This document shows positions 25,557-39,072 of a stretch of DNA of 64,000 nucleotides, one piece after another. The notes beneath the pieces were generated by a model. That model did not search any database. It saw only the letters and a program-made list of their open reading frames with translations, and had not been told where the DNA came from. Origin of the DNA: Amia ocellicauda. Its lineage: Eukaryota > Chordata > Actinopteri > Amiiformes > Amiidae. The number at the start of each line of letters is the position of its first letter. Position 1 is the stretch's first letter. The stretch is taken from the NCBI RefSeq assembly GCF_036373705.1, contig NC_089850.1, forward strand, positions 48,697,548 through 48,761,547. The letters are read 5' to 3'. The translations under genes were made by a program, and so were the position numbers.

Positions 25557-27007
25557 CAGCAATAGACTTACATTAGGACTGGCCAGCTGGCAGTGTTGCT
25601 GTCTGGGTGTGAATCCTTCAACAGCGCAGAGTGGATGTTTGACTGTCACACTGTCCCAACTGGACGAAAGAGGAAGACGAGAGAGAAGGAGAGAGAGACT
25701 GGTGAGAGTTACCACCAGTGACAGAGCAGAGTTGACATCCCGCTGTCTTTGCAAGTTTCACATCCACTTTTTCTATTTTCTTTTTCTGTTTGTCCCATAC
25801 TTCCACAGGTCTAATGTTTTCATTATTTCCTGTCACATTTATTTGGTGAGGCGACACAAGAAGAGGTGGGGGACAGTGAGCAGAGTGCCCACTCTCTGCA
25901 GGAGAGAACCTGACCCAGACAATACAAACAAACTCACAAACACACTGCAGTCAATCACATCCATCACGTTGGTCTGTGTGGTTTGTGTGTGTATTCATGT
26001 GATGTAAATTAAGCATAAAAGCTGAACATGCACAACTAAAGATACAGATTCAGTATTTCAGCTTTATTATAACAATCGATGTCTGTCAGTCCTAAGAAAA
26101 CAGTCCCGGGGAAAGTCCACTGGGAAACAGACTAGCTGTTGAACATATCACTTCTATTTAAATCCTTTTTACTTTAAATCACCTGTATCAGTGTGAATGA
26201 GAGCGAGATGGGATTTCAGGGATTTCCTGATTCAACAGGATTCTCACACAAAGGAAAAATGTGACAGAGAGAACTGAAATTTCATTTTTATTTGTACTTG
26301 TTATTTTTACATTTCCTTAGTTAATGGCAATAAGAGTGCAGTGTGAGTTAACATAGTTGCTGGCAGGTTACTGGCAGGTTCTCTGAGAAGAATATGGCAT
26401 CCCATTTCTGACAGAGAGGACAATAGACAGCAGTGCCTGACAGCTGAAGAACATCTCCCTCCTTCTCCGTCTGCAGTGCCCTGTGAAGTTCTGTATTGGG
26501 TCCTTTTCTGGAGCACTTATTTTCATTTCCGATAACACATTTCATTTTTCAGGGTATTTGACAATTAAATTTCTTGGCATTAATCTGGAGAGCATTCTAG
26601 GAGGGTGTCTGGAATTGTAAAAATGAAATAAAAATACATCAGGTTGCATTCAAAACTGAGCGTAAGGAAGAGTGTCTACACAAGTCATGTCAGGACAACA
26701 CATGTGTGGGAGACCCCTGGCAGGCTGACAGCGTGCCTTTACAAAACTGTGTCACCCTTACAGAACACACTTTATGTATTCTGGAATTTCTCAGAGGTTA
26801 CTGTGATTTATATGGGAACAGTAACAATGACAGAGGCCGTTAAAATTGAGCCCTTTGTCTGCTCCTCTGAAGGCTTCTTTGAAGGACAAATACCAGTAAC
26901 ATCAAGTAAGGCCATTTTTGCACCTATAGCAGAAAATTAGAGGAAATGTAACAGCTTAAATGCAAAACATAGAACGTGCATCAGACGACCCAGTGACTGG
27001 AAGCATC
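24740..27007. other. Stretch between C1qC and C1qA
   Basis: Near 24980-25075 there are imperfect direct repeats around 'cagctgcagcac'. The rest is non-coding in appearance, and the last part is probable C1qA 3' UTR. No gene was supported. Confidence 0.4.
25476..25556. repeat. (CTA)n then (TAA)n compound microsatellite
   Basis: About 35 bases of ACT units run directly into about 40 bases of AAT units. It lies between C1qC and C1qA. Confidence 0.95.
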
Positions 27008-28451
27008 TCAGGCCTGCTCCTCGTCCACGGGGAAGATAAGAAAGCCACTGAAGATACTGGGCGAGCTGATGGACATCTTGTTGAAGGACTTGCCCTGCTC
27101 CTGCACCGCCTCCAGCCACACTTCCTCTCCCTTTTTCAGCTGCAGCACGGTGCCCCCAGACAGCACCTGGTCCTGGCCCCAGCTGTTGTAGTCGCAGAAG
27201 GCCAGGCCACCCACCTCCTCCTGATCCAGATGGATGTTTTTGAATGCCAGGCACAGGTCGCCTGATGACACGGCGTGGAACATGAAGTAGTATACCCCCT
27301 GGATCTTGCTGCGGAAGCGGCCTGTGCTGGGATCATAGTCCTGGTTGACGTTGGTCAGGACCTTGTTGAACACCACAGCCTGGTCCAGCTTGGGATGCTG
27401 TTTCAAGGTGCGCAGGGCAGAGAAGGCTGAGCGGTACTCCCCTGAGGGCTTGCTGCCATCCCCCTTTGGCCCCTTCAACCCAGGCAGGCCTGGGAGCCCC
27501 TGGTCCCCCAGCTCCCCTCTGAAGCCCTTAGGGCCCATCGGCCCCGGGGTGCCACGCTCGCCCTGCTCCCCCTTACTGCCTCTCACCACAACTGTGTTCC
27601 CCTGAAGGACAACTGGGAGAGAGAAAGAAGGACGAAACAAACAAACAAACAAAATCAAACCAGCTGTTTTGCAAATTAACGTTAGTCTTTCCTTTGATCT
27701 TCACAGCATGTTTGTTGCAGTGGAATTACATTTTGTGGTTGTTATTTCCATTAGCACCATTTCACTGATGTTATCTCCAGCTCTTGCTGTCTCTGTGCAG
27801 TGTGAAGTGTTATATCTTTGAAAGATAACTGCTAACACCCAGACAGCATGCGTGCAGCAAAGCCACAGGCAGGGCCAGCTCAGCAGAGGGCTTCTCATTC
27901 GTGATGCCTGAGGAAATCAGGAAGGCTATCAGAAAGTGTTTGATTGCTGCCAGGATTGATGAGTAATTATTGTTGGAGGAAAAAATCAATTAGGGTACTA
28001 AACAACATCCTGTGATTTTTTTTTCTCACAGGTAAGCTAATGGACAGACAATATGTGAAATATGGATTGCAAATCCTTACTTACTTACTAGTTTGTTCAT
28101 TTATATTTCCCACAAGGATTTGTTGAATAATTTAGAAATCCCACAAATAAACCTGTTAGACTCCACCCTTCAGGAAAACTACCTGTGTAGAATTCTCAAC
28201 ATAACATGCCAATCTGAAAGTGCCGAGCAGTACTGCTGAGAATGAGTCTGTGACCTTTCCCCTCTGACCCTTGTCATACCTGATTCTCCTTTCTGGCCTT
28301 TCTGGCCCGGCCTGCCATCTCTCCCTGGCGCGCCCACATGGCCGTCCGTCCCGTCTTTAACCCGGCAGCCATGCTCTCCACACAGTCCTGAGGCTAGCAG
28401 CACAGACAGCCACAGCAGCACCCTCCCCTTCGGAGCAGATCCACACCACAT
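27008..28451 (-). CDS. c1qa: Complement C1q A-chain-like protein
   Basis: Coding exons 28451-28280 and 27612-27008 join at G|TT to 258 residues. The start [19 protein letters not shown] begins a signal peptide, followed by Cys residues ([11 protein letters not shown]). Collagen repeats continue after a long hydrophobic break at the junction ([18 protein letters not shown]). The human A chain has its stalk irregularity near the same place. The gC1q domain covers about residues 125-258, with [35 protein letters not shown] and the ending [21 protein letters not shown] is typical of A chains. An in-frame ATG lies 29 codons further upstream, but the chosen one gives a clean signal peptide. First in transcription order of the A-C-B trio. 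Confidence 0.92.
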
Positions 28452-29542
28452 CTCACAGATGCCGCTCGGAGACACCAGTCCCAACTGAGGAGCTGTGCGG
28501 GTAACCTCTGCACCTGCCGAACAGCACCTCGTAAACACCAGGGTTCACTCCAGGCTTATTGATACTCATGACAAAGTTTTGAATTTGATTTTATTCATGT
28601 GTTTTTGATCCTGTAACTCATGCACAGCTGTGCGCATTTGAGTTAAAAAAGGCAAATGTTACACACTCAACCAAGAGGAGTTGGTCTCTGAAAAATAACA
28701 ATAATAATTACGACACTGAATGAATAACCTCTCCCGTGCTGTAGCTTTTCATATGAGCAAAAAAACTTTCCATTCTCATATCGTGAGCACTGCAACCTTA
28801 TAAACTGCCCCCACCCCCTCCCACTGTCCTGCATAACCTTCTGAAGAATCAAACTCAAACACTCCGTGCCCATCCCTGAGTAGTGAAATGAACATACACC
28901 CCAAACTCCTCTTCATAGAAATGTTATCTGGAAGATGCTACTAACACATTCTGTATCATACTAACACTGGCAATAAAACACCATTATCTTCCCACTGCTG
29001 ACACGAACAGCATCCTCACTTCAACACAGGAACACTGCATTCTCCAACTGAAACCAACCCTGAGACACTTCAGTTTCCACAAGCAGCTCCTAACAATGAC
29101 ATACATTTTTGCCCCCCCAAAATCCCTCCATTGAAACCCTGAATTATCAGCACTCACACAACCTGCAGTCAAAGGGACCAGTGATCGCAGGCTGAGCAGC
29201 AACACCAGCGGAGACAAGCAGCCAAACTCACACGATCTGATCTGCACTTTCCAAACACAGAGAGAGAACAGGGGCTGATTTCTTCAGCTACTCTTTTAAA
29301 TTTTTTGTGTGGTTTTCCTTTGACCCACAGAAAGGGGAAGATAAAAAAAACTGTCAGCTTTGGTGACTGAAACAACGTAAACAGTGAGGAAATCTATAGA
29401 ATCGTCAGGTTTCATTTCCCTCTGATATTAAAATAATTTCAAATAATGTGAAATGCGCTGATTGTGTAATTCTGTCAGCAACAGAGCAAGACCTCGAGTT
29501 GCCAAAATCAAGTTGTTTTTTTTTTTTTTTAATATTTTTTTA

Positions 29543-29589
<47 letters not shown>

Positions 29590-30134
29590 TTAGCAGATGC
29601 CCTTGTCCAGGGCGACTTACAAAATATCAGAGCTATACAAAGTGCAGGTTGTAATATAAATGAATGTATATGCATTAAATCAAACAAGATATAGATGCAC
29701 ACCATTAACATTGGAAATATAAACTACTGCAAAACTAGAGCAGAAATAACATCAGGTGAGTCCCAGGAGTTCATAATTAAAAACATTCAACCATGTGGAA
29801 AGTTGATTGGTTATCTATTTCTTGGCCATTTTAAAACAAAACAACCAAAAAAAAAAAAAAAGTAGTATTCCATCTGTCAGAGAAGGAGACTGCAATATGT
29901 GAATGCATTAAAACAAGTATTTTCATGTAGGCATTTGTCCCTTGCCTCTCCATAAAATAAAATAAATGTCCAGAGAAAAATGAATAAAAATAAATAAATA
30001 ATTTTCGCTTCATTGTGCTATGAATTCCTTTAGAACACCTCAGTATAGCTGCACATGAACGACATTACATACATAATAATTAAATATGAAGAGCACACAG
30101 GAGTTTAGTCCATGGGGGTGGGGAAAGCAGAGGC
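28452..30134. other. Stretch between C1qA and receptor A
   Basis: Contains the C1qA upstream region (about 28460-28560), where GC-richer sequence gives way to AT-rich DNA, and a repeat at 29540-29640. No gene was supported. Confidence 0.4.
29540..29640. repeat. (ATTT)n tail with dispersed 'AGCAGA...CAGGGCGACTTAC' motif
   Basis: A TTA/ATTT run is followed by TAGCAGATGCCCTTGTCCAG and GGCGACTTAC. This phrase is scattered through fish genomes in many dispersed repeats; a second copy occurs near 61030-61070. The family is not assigned. Confidence 0.6.
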
Positions 30135-33100
30135 TCACAGTCGGCACTGAGAGTAAATGGCGTGGAGGTCCACAGAGGGGCGGGCGATGGGCAGGGTGGT
30201 CCGCCGGAAGGGAAAGTCCAGCTCAGTGTAGACAACGTCTGTAGAGCCCTCGCACGCCAAGGAGGGAGTGTCCTGTGGAGAGGACAGAGCAAAGTCTTGA
30301 CAAATTCCTGAGCAAAGGACAGGTATTTCACTGAGGCCTTTACTGCCAAATACACAATAAATGAAATACAATGAATGCACATATAGTACAGCCCTGTACT
30401 TGTGTTTTCAGCTCCCCAAGAAACAGTTGAGCGATGAATGTGTGACTAGCGCTCACTCCTCTATAACCTGCTTTCTGGGCATTTTTTTATCCAGCTTGGG
30501 AATACGAAATCCATCAGCGACGGATCGAAAGCATAGAATGATTGAAGTATGTACTGGTGTATTGACATTCCTACACAGCGTTTCCTGAATGTCGGCTTCT
30601 GATGAGAATCTGAGTACTGACAAGGACAGTGCAGACTGTTACTGGCGGTTACTGCCTTAAGCAGAGAAAGAAGAGAAAGAATCACACTTTTATGTATAAT
30701 ACCAGTTTCAACCAGACCATGGCCACAGAGACTCGGGACACTAGTGGAGTCTGTCGGAGTCCAAGAGACACAGAGAGAGCAGCTCAGTGGAGTCACAGGT
30801 CGCAGGTAGCATCCCGCAGTGAGTCAGAGCAGGTTGCCAAAGTACGAGCAAAGCGAGAAACAGCGCCTAACCGAAGGCAGTACAGAAGAAAGTCTTTTTA
30901 TCTTATTTGTCGCTGTGTTTGAAACCACATTCCTGCACTTACTGTAAGACGCAAATGATTTCCAGCAAATAAAGAGAAGTGAAATGTGGAGGCAGAAGGT
31001 GCCAACAAAACCAGCGACTCGGCTGGATTCCAGCCTAATAGAATATTGCCCATCACAGCAGTCCTGCCCACACTGTAAAACAGTCTGTACATTTGAAGGT
31101 TAAATAACTATACAAATTAGGGTGATATACATAATTTGTCCTTTAATGTGAAATCACTGTAAATTAACGGGACATGACTTTAAAGCAACATTTAACATCA
31201 TGTCCCTACATTCTGATAGTCAAATAATCATAACAATTATGGAAAATACATTAATTTAAGCTATCAAGTTAGAATACTGTCAATGATATGGCAAGCACCT
31301 GTAAAACAATAGCATCTTCACACAATTGAAGGACAAATAACCATAATAAATTACAGTCAAATACTTTTCAACCTCTGTTGAGGTATTTTAATCTGCTTGT
31401 GGCTGTATACCATTTGAATTTATACAATAATTAATATGGTAATGTATTTTATTTTGTCACCGTATTTGAAAATTGTATTATATATGATTCAAATAAACAT
31501 AATGTGTGTGTAATCAATAGCATTATATGCATGGTTTAGAATCACTTTCATATTCTAAGAATGTGTTTTCTCACAATTATGAAAAATAACAAATGCATTA
31601 TAATTCTTAATATGTGACTTGAATAAGGTCAGAAAAAATTTTCAAAGAACAATGCTCACCTCTATTTTTCAATTGAAAAGCCAGATAGATGCCAGATCTT
31701 TTGCTGGTGATTATTATTGCTTCTATGGCTGACAGAACCTGACATCAATGTCAGAATGTAATTCGTAATAATCAGGTGAGACAAAGTTTTAAATTGGTCC
31801 AGGTGTATATCAGTATATTGCTCAGTATGTACAATATCAAATTATATTTTTGAGATAATTAATTAGGAATATATTTTATACATTTTGAAAAATATAAATA
31901 TTGTACATATTTTACAGTACATTTTACAATATATTATTATATACTTGCCACTTAAATATGACAATGCATTTTGAAGAATATTTTAACATATATTCTCCAA
32001 AAATATATGATGGTAAATTATGACAAAAAGTTTCAAAATGTTTATTAGGAATATATTTTATATAATTTGAAGAATATATTGCAATATTGCGTAAATGGGG
32101 GGGTATAAAAAAACACATTTGTTTTCATAACCGAGACTGCTTCACATCGTTAGAAAGCTGAAAGTCTGAGATATCAAACACTTGGCAAACACAGCAGTGG
32201 AGAGTACACATGGGATTAAAGAGAAGCACATGTTTGTCAGCTAAAGGGGATACATTTTGTTAAACAAAACAATTCCATTATTTATTTATTATCTTTAATT
32301 GTTTATTTGTTCTATGCTTTAATTTCAGAGTACATTGAGACATTTCAATATAATCTGGAAACAATGAGGTGTTCTTTTGACCGGTAGTGTATATATCATA
32401 TATATATACATACTATAACGCAGGGGCGGACTGTGTGGGGAATCCCACACGGGAATCGACCGGCCCACCTAACTGAAAAATGGTCCGTCCCGTCCACCTA
32501 TGCTATAATGCATTGATACACACAGTGAAAATGCGGTGTTTTCAGTCAAAATCCCCTAAAAATAATTGGTTGGACCATATAAATGTAATTATACTTAATT
32601 ATAATGATACCAAGTGGGGAAGTGACACATTAATATGTTTTCAGGGTTCTTTACTAAGAGTTAACGAGCAAAGATAATTCTTCTGTACTTCGGATCACTG
32701 TGTGCTGGATTCATGTTTAATAAAGTGGGGGGTGAAGTTAACATTATGAAACATTAGTTTTATGAAAAAAGCTAACAGGCTTGGCATAAATTGTATCAAC
32801 AATAATAAATAAATGCATAAATAAATACATACATACATATACATAGCCTTACCATAACTCCTCGCTCCTCTTCCCTTTTGTGCACTGTTACAAATAAAAA
32901 TGAACATGTTTTTCATTACTTTCATGGCTGTTATTAGTAGCAGTATAAGTATTTGCTATCCCAGAGAGATGGAACTGAACAGTTAAATATGTTGACACTA
33001 GCAGCAATAGAATACATTCTGTAAAACTAATATAAGTGTGAGAGAGGAAGACAGAGAGAGATTTGCACTGTGAGTTATGAAAGGTTCTGTGTTTTTTTAA

Positions 33101-35183
33101 TTGTTGCTCGGTGTCAAGTATTGGTAATACTTTTATTTTTCTTTTGAATTCTTGATAAGGTAATTTATTCCAGTTTAATTTCACACCTACAGTGATTCAT
33201 GTGAAGCAGACCTTTATCAAGTGGGAGTTTTTCTAAATCATCTGCCATACTTTACATGTAGGAATGAGTAAGAGAATAAAAGACTGCGTTCACATAGGTA
33301 AGAGGAAACCCGATATTTCATTTAATCAGTTACAGGCAAATTGCTGAAGATATCTCAAGAGGTGTGAAAATCAACCGCAAAACACTGCAGAACCATGCTG
33401 CTGAGAGCAGATCCATCCAGAGGAGCTTCCGGACACATAACCTCACAAATTACATCACACTAAAATTGCTTCTGTAGCTTTATTCAAAACTCCCATAAAT
33501 GAATCACATTTTAATTATATACATTTTATATTTATATTTTTGTACATGTATTATTTATTAATTTAATTGCTCCATGGTACATTCCCACATATTTTTGAAA
33601 GTAGATAACCTGCACATGTTTAAAGCTACAAATGGAGCAACAGGCAATGTGGGTTTAGGAAAAATCACAGGAATGTTTGTTTGTCAAGCAAACTACCATC
33701 GGATGAAAGGATTTGCAAGTTGTCATAGTTGTGTGATACAGCTGTTTCTGCCAGGCAAGTAATCCTCTTTCCCAGGCAATAGCTCATAAGTTATGTTTAA
33801 ATATGCAAGCATGTAGACTTATATAGCGTACCTGGTGTGTTATTCTGTTGTTTGCCGCAGCAGTAAAGTTTAACCAGAATCGCCAGGAAAATGGGCAGAA
33901 TGACACTCACAAGCAACAGAACAAGAGGCAGGATTAAAGAGTTTTCACATTCAGGAACTGAAATACAAAACACACATCGAAAAAGCTGGGAATATAGTTA
34001 TCCACATTAGATTTTATTCCTTTACAGCTAAAAGAGAGACCTAGAAAAAAATATATGACTGTAGAAATAAACACAATAAATCATACACTTTCCAGTTTGA
34101 TTAATGCGCCGGACTCTCTGTGCTGAATCAGTTGACGTGAGTTTATGTGCCATTAGTGTTGAAAGTATTGCTCTCACCTGTGAGGCGGTAGCTGCTGTTG
34201 TGCGAGCTATAACTGTCCTCAGCCAGGCAGGTGTACAGTCCGCAGTCAGAGGGCTCCAGCGCAGCGACCGACAGATTGGCGCTGCGGGAGACGAGCACCT
34301 GGTCCTTGAGCCAGGTTAGCTTGGGTTGCACCCCCCCGGTCAGGGCACAGACGAGGGTGAGGGGGCGCCCGGAGATAGGGGGTTGCGGGGACACGGCCAG
34401 CCACGACACCATCACTGGCTCTGGATAACAGCAAGTGCAGAGGTCAGAGTCTCACAGACAAAGGTGACACAACATTGACTGTCACTGCCAGAGTTGCACC
34501 TGCTCTCCCCTGGATGTTTCAGGTTTTTTAACATTTAAAAGTGTCAAGTTTAAAAATACAAATTTCCATTGATAGCAGTTTTGCTGTATTCTAAGAAATG
34601 CTACAAAGATTTTCACCTTTTGTTTAAGGTGTATGTATGCCAAGTGTAAATTACAATCTATTCATTGTATTGGTCTTCTGACAAGAGAATTCACACAGAC
34701 GCTGTTATAGACAGATACAATTACATTTTTCAATATGAGAATGTATTCAACAACTTTAAAACTACAGAAGGAAAACATAAGAATTATTAATTCAATTTAA
34801 ATTAAATAAAGTTACAGTTAGCTCCTCTGCCTTACCGCTGACCGTGAGGTAGATCTCCTTCCTGCGCTGTGTGCCCTGTGTGTCGGTGGCGATCACTATG
34901 TACAGCCCCTGGTCAGCCAGCGTCAGGTTGTTCAGCCTCAGGGAGCCATCATCCTCCAGCAACTGAGCTCTGTGGCTGTAGCGGTCCGACAGGTTGCCAT
35001 TGTGGACCAGCCAGACCTGAGTTGAGTTTCCCTGCCGTACAGACCACCGCAGAGACCAGCCCGAGCCCAGGGGGTAGCCAGCGGGCAGCAGAACTGACTC
35101 CCTGATCACTCCATGCACCCTGGCATCCTCTGACACCTGTCTCCCTGCCCACACCACTCCTGTGTAGAGACAGAGACATAGAC

Positions 35184-35214
<31 letters not shown>

Positions 35215-35499
35215 ATGAGAGAGAATCAGAGAATGAGAGTTTGAAAGTTGGGTCGCTGCGACTTACTCATCACCTTCAATACGAAGCGATCCACACTGGT
35301 TTCTGTTGGCCCTGGTGTAAACCCTTCTCTGTTTTCGGGCTGAAAGTACAGACGTTTTGTCCACCGCTAATATTTATATTGAAAACTGAGAGTAGAGTCG
35401 TGAGGGAACTGGGCAGCAACACTGGTCAGATTGATCGCAGTGAAGGAGACACCCACCTCCCGTGAAGATGATGAGGAGCAGGAGGGGAGATGTGCTCAT
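30135..35499 (-). CDS. CD2/SLAM-family-like receptor A (tail exon(s) missing)
   Basis: Exons: signal 35499-35457 (MSTSPLLLLIIFTG), Ig-V 35159-34836, Ig-C2 34420-34178, stalk/membrane 33957-33832 and terminal tail 30272-30135. The first four join in phase 1. The V domain (LRWSVRQG, then LRLNNLTLADQGLYIVIAT) has no canonical Cys pair, as in CD2, CD48 and SLAM relatives. The C2 domain has VCAL and DCGLYTC, and a stalk Cys (VPEC) could form the family's second disulphide. The membrane segment is LILPLVLLLVSVILPIFLAI. The tail exon carries DVVYTEL (ITIM-like) and HAIYSQC near the C-terminus. The membrane exon ends in phase 1 but the tail exon starts in phase 0, so at least one exon of length 3n+2 lies unseen between them. 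The protein is probably a leukocyte surface receptor; the ligand is unknown. Confidence 0.75.
30300..33830. other. Large AT-rich intron of receptor A
   Basis: About 3.5 kb of AT-rich sequence with no supported exon, although splice phase requires one. It contains the mini-hAT at 32421-32502. Confidence 0.5.
32421..32502. mobile_element. 82-bp miniature hAT element with target duplication
   Basis: Starts CAGGGGCGGACTGTG and ends CGTCCCGTCCACCTATG. The flanks are CTATAACG on the left and CTATAATG on the right, an 8-bp target duplication with one mismatch, as expected for hAT. The ends are imperfect inverted repeats and almost nothing lies between them. Confidence 0.7.
35184..35228. repeat. (GA)n run in receptor A intron 1
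   Basis: GA-rich simple repeat immediately upstream, in minus-strand terms, of the Ig-V exon acceptor. There it reads as a CT polypyrimidine tract. Confidence 0.8.
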
Positions 35500-38400
35500 G
35501 GTTTCTAACAGGTGTGATGCCTGTTCTGCGTGTTCCGTGCCTTCCGTGTGTTCTGGGTGGAGAATTCTGAGCCCAGGGCTACATTGCACCCTGATGGAGT
35601 TTCAGTGACACACACACACACACTGCTGTTTTTATTTCAGAGGTAGGTATTCTCACAATTACCAGCAACCTGTAACCTGACAACAGGAAATTGCACACAT
35701 CCCCACCAACACACAAAGCACTGAGATATAACAATACAGAGGTGAGAAAAAAAACAATGAACTTTGACAGAAGCTGTCTCTCACCTATTATGCAAAAATG
35801 CACACAAAACAAAATAACAGTGAGATGCAAAAGATACATGTTTGCTCAACTTGTACTGTACATCAAACGGGATTCAATGAACAGGGTTTTTTTCCCCTTC
35901 TCTCTTACTCCACCCTGATATATACACAACGCAAACTGCATACTAGTATGTGACTTGAGACACTTCTGGAAACAGTATTTAAAGTTGTGACCAGTTGGTA
36001 CCAGTTTGGCCATCACTATAAAGCAGATTCCAGTTGACATGGAAGCAATGGAAATGGAGGATAATAAAATGGAGCTCCTAAAAGATGCACAATGTCGCTG
36101 CTGCACCACTGAAAAGTTTAATCAGATGCGTCTGCTGCCAGCTCATGCCTCTTTCATTAATTTCAGTTTCTAATCAAACAGTATTTCAGCACTCAGTCGC
36201 ATGTTGCACCCAATCACCTCAGAGCGCTGAAGAGCCACCAGCAGAAGCCACTGATGCCAGTTAACACATTCTCCTGATAAGACTGGTCCTCCTGACAGAT
36301 AGACGGTGTTTCTGTAATGACTGTCTGAAACACAAGTGGGACAAACATAGAATGGTTGATGCTTGCTATAGTGGGACAGAATTTAGCCTCTTTTTATTTT
36401 CTCCCAGAATGCACAGAAAGAAAAGCACTGCAGCTTCCCTACCCAACATGCCCCTGGGCACGTGACGCACTGCTGAAATAGGGTGCTAGCATTTGTACAA
36501 TGAAGTACAGTGTGGGGAAGGTAACAATGTTTGACAGAGGGAGAACCATCTGACAGGATTGCAGGATCTGGAGTGACAGGCCATTGAGAGAATTGTTCCT
36601 GACACTGCATTACTTACAAAGGGCTAACTAACAAGCCCATCCTTGCCCCCACCCTCCTACACTCGTCTCCAATACCTAACTGCGGTAACTGTGCACTGTG
36701 CACTGGGGAAGCCCCTTGTGTGCAGATTGTGCAATGGATCCATTAATGGGCTGTCATTTGCTAGTGGGTCCCCTATGATTGACAAGAGCAAGTGAACCAG
36801 TAGCTCAGATGGGAAACAGTTCTGTTATACCTTATACCTCCCACTCTGACAGGAAACACCATCTGGGGAGATAAGAACCAAATGTGTGAGAGGCATTGTG
36901 CTAGATATTTGCACTCCTGTAAACAGCAGCCTGACACTTTCTTTGAGAGCAAATGTGTACCCCGAGGCCAGACACAGAAATACGTGGCCGCTGCCCTCCA
37001 CCAGCGCGGACGCAGACCAACCCTGAAGCAGAGGTCCCTTCCAGCACGGCAACTGGCCGGCGCGCAGAAGAGCAGCTCAACAGAAAAAGGCAAAGATGTA
37101 TCTAATCTTTCCTCGCAGTGCCTTTGCCATTTGACCTTCAAAGGCCAGAGTCAGTTTAATTAGCAAAGCAGATTCAATGAGACTGAAGCTCTGTTCTAGG
37201 AATATTTTAATTTGATTATTATTTGTTTTATTTTTTATTTTGTTTTCATAATAAAGACTGAATATTATTATTATTATTTACCATGTGAAAATATGGATCC
37301 CTGTCAGTGTGTTCCAGGACTGGTGAAAGTGTCTGCTGGGTGCTGACAGGATTGCTTTTAAGCACCTTACAGGTATGGCTGGCTGCAGTGGAAAGTACCA
37401 AAAATCCTCTGAAACAACACACACTGGTTCCTGGAGGAAACCAAAGCACTGCACAGCAAGAAATGCAAAGAAGGTTGATAGAATCACCAATCGATCTCAA
37501 CATCGGTCTATTTATCAATCTATGCTCTTTAATGCTCTTTAACTCAGCTGGAAGGCTACACGAGGTCGAGGGTCACTGTTAACCCTACTCACACCCCACA
37601 GTGCTTAAGAGCCTGCAGTTCAGAAGCAGACCGCCACAGTATTTGGACCGCAACAGAAGTACTAAACCAATACTGAAGGATTGTCAATACCGAATTAAGA
37701 AAAGTTGCAGAATCAATTTCATTCTTATTGTTCTCTTCATTCATTGAAAATATTAAATTACTTTTGTTATCATTCTATTCCATCTGTGCAACAGCAAGGT
37801 GAAGTATTAAACAAGTCTTCCCAGAGAGATTAGCAAAGAGGAGTCAAAACTAAAAGGCTCCCCATTTCACAGCAGAGGGGTTGACCTAGAAAAGAAAGGA
37901 AAATGATACTATTTTAATGTGTCAGGTTTAATCAATGAAATCAATGCTTAAAACATTACGCATTTAAGAAATAATGTTGTTTTTTTAACCCATAATAATC
38001 CCAAGTACGGTTTCACATCACAGCGTCTGCATAACCACAAGGGATTTTCCCCAGAGCTCCTTCTTCAGTAGTTTAAGTATTTATGTAATGACAATGTGGT
38101 AGCATGGATAAACTCTTCAAATCGAACCTAATGTATCAAATAATCATGTCCGTGCATGAGTGTGTGTGTCTGTGTGTCTTTGTGCTCTTTCAGTTATATA
38201 TTTTCCACAGCCCCAAGCCTGAACATAACAGGCGCAGGTCCTCAGGGTCTCAGAGCCCTCAGAGCCCCAGGCAGGTCTGGCAGGTCTGGCGGGTGGCTGT
38301 GGTGTCACCACGTGCTGAATTGGTGGTCTGACATTTTCTAACACATTTAACCTGTGAGAACAAAAGAAGCACACAAACAAACAATCAAACAAGAAAACTG

Positions 38401-38902
38401 TGGGCGCAGCTAAAATTAGCACCCAGGTCCAGACTTGTATGGTGTATCCTGTTGAACCGTGTGAAGCATTTGCCCCCTGCATATACTGCACTCCTCTGTG
38501 CACAGGATGTCATGCCGCTCTTCCTGACAGGCCCTCATTACGCAACACACAGGACACTGCAGCAGGAATTGACAGGCAGCACGCAGTGGGAGACCTGACA
38601 CACAGACGAGGTGTGAAAACCAATGCATGCACTCTGATTCTGCAGGCCTGCCCTGTTTGTGATAGCACAGTGCTGAGAGGAGGAAGATTAACAAGACCTG
38701 TGCATGGAAGAGTTGGAGTGGAGGCAGAATGCAGATTTATAAATATAACTGAATGTATGAATGAACAAATTAATTAATTAAAGAGAAAAGTGTATGTATC
38801 CTGTTCCTTTTTTTGCTACTGTACAGAAGATAACTGAAAATTAGTGTTTTAGCACAGCCTAGAGGGAAGAGGCAGCAGCAAACTGATACAGAACACACTA
38901 AC
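35500..38902. other. Gene-free stretch between the two receptors, part 1
   Basis: Includes the promoter side of receptor A. Several open frames (for example near 36880-37160 and 38140-38500) show no family motif and no consistent splice sites. No gene was supported. Confidence 0.45.
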
Positions 38903-39072
38903 ACTGTAGAAGATACTAACCCTGTGTAGAAGATACTAACCCTATGTAGAAGACACTAGCCCTGTGTAGAAGATACTAACCCTGTGTAGAAGATACTAAC
39001 CCTGTGTAGAAGATACTAACCCTGTGTAGAAGACAATAACCCTGTGTAGAAGATACTAACCCTGTGTAGAAG
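38903..39072. repeat. 20-bp minisatellite, about 8.5 copies
   Basis: Tandem copies of a unit close to AGATACTAACCCTGTGTAGA, with single-base variants such as AGACACTAGC and AGACAATAAC. The copies differ slightly, which suggests an array that has not been homogenised recently. Confidence 0.9.

Noticed and set aside
38140-38500. Minus-strand frame with a hydrophobic stretch (PTVFLFDCLFVCFFCSHRL) as a third receptor
   Set aside because: There are no neighbouring Ig exons and the run comes from T/G-rich low-complexity DNA. It is probably chance.
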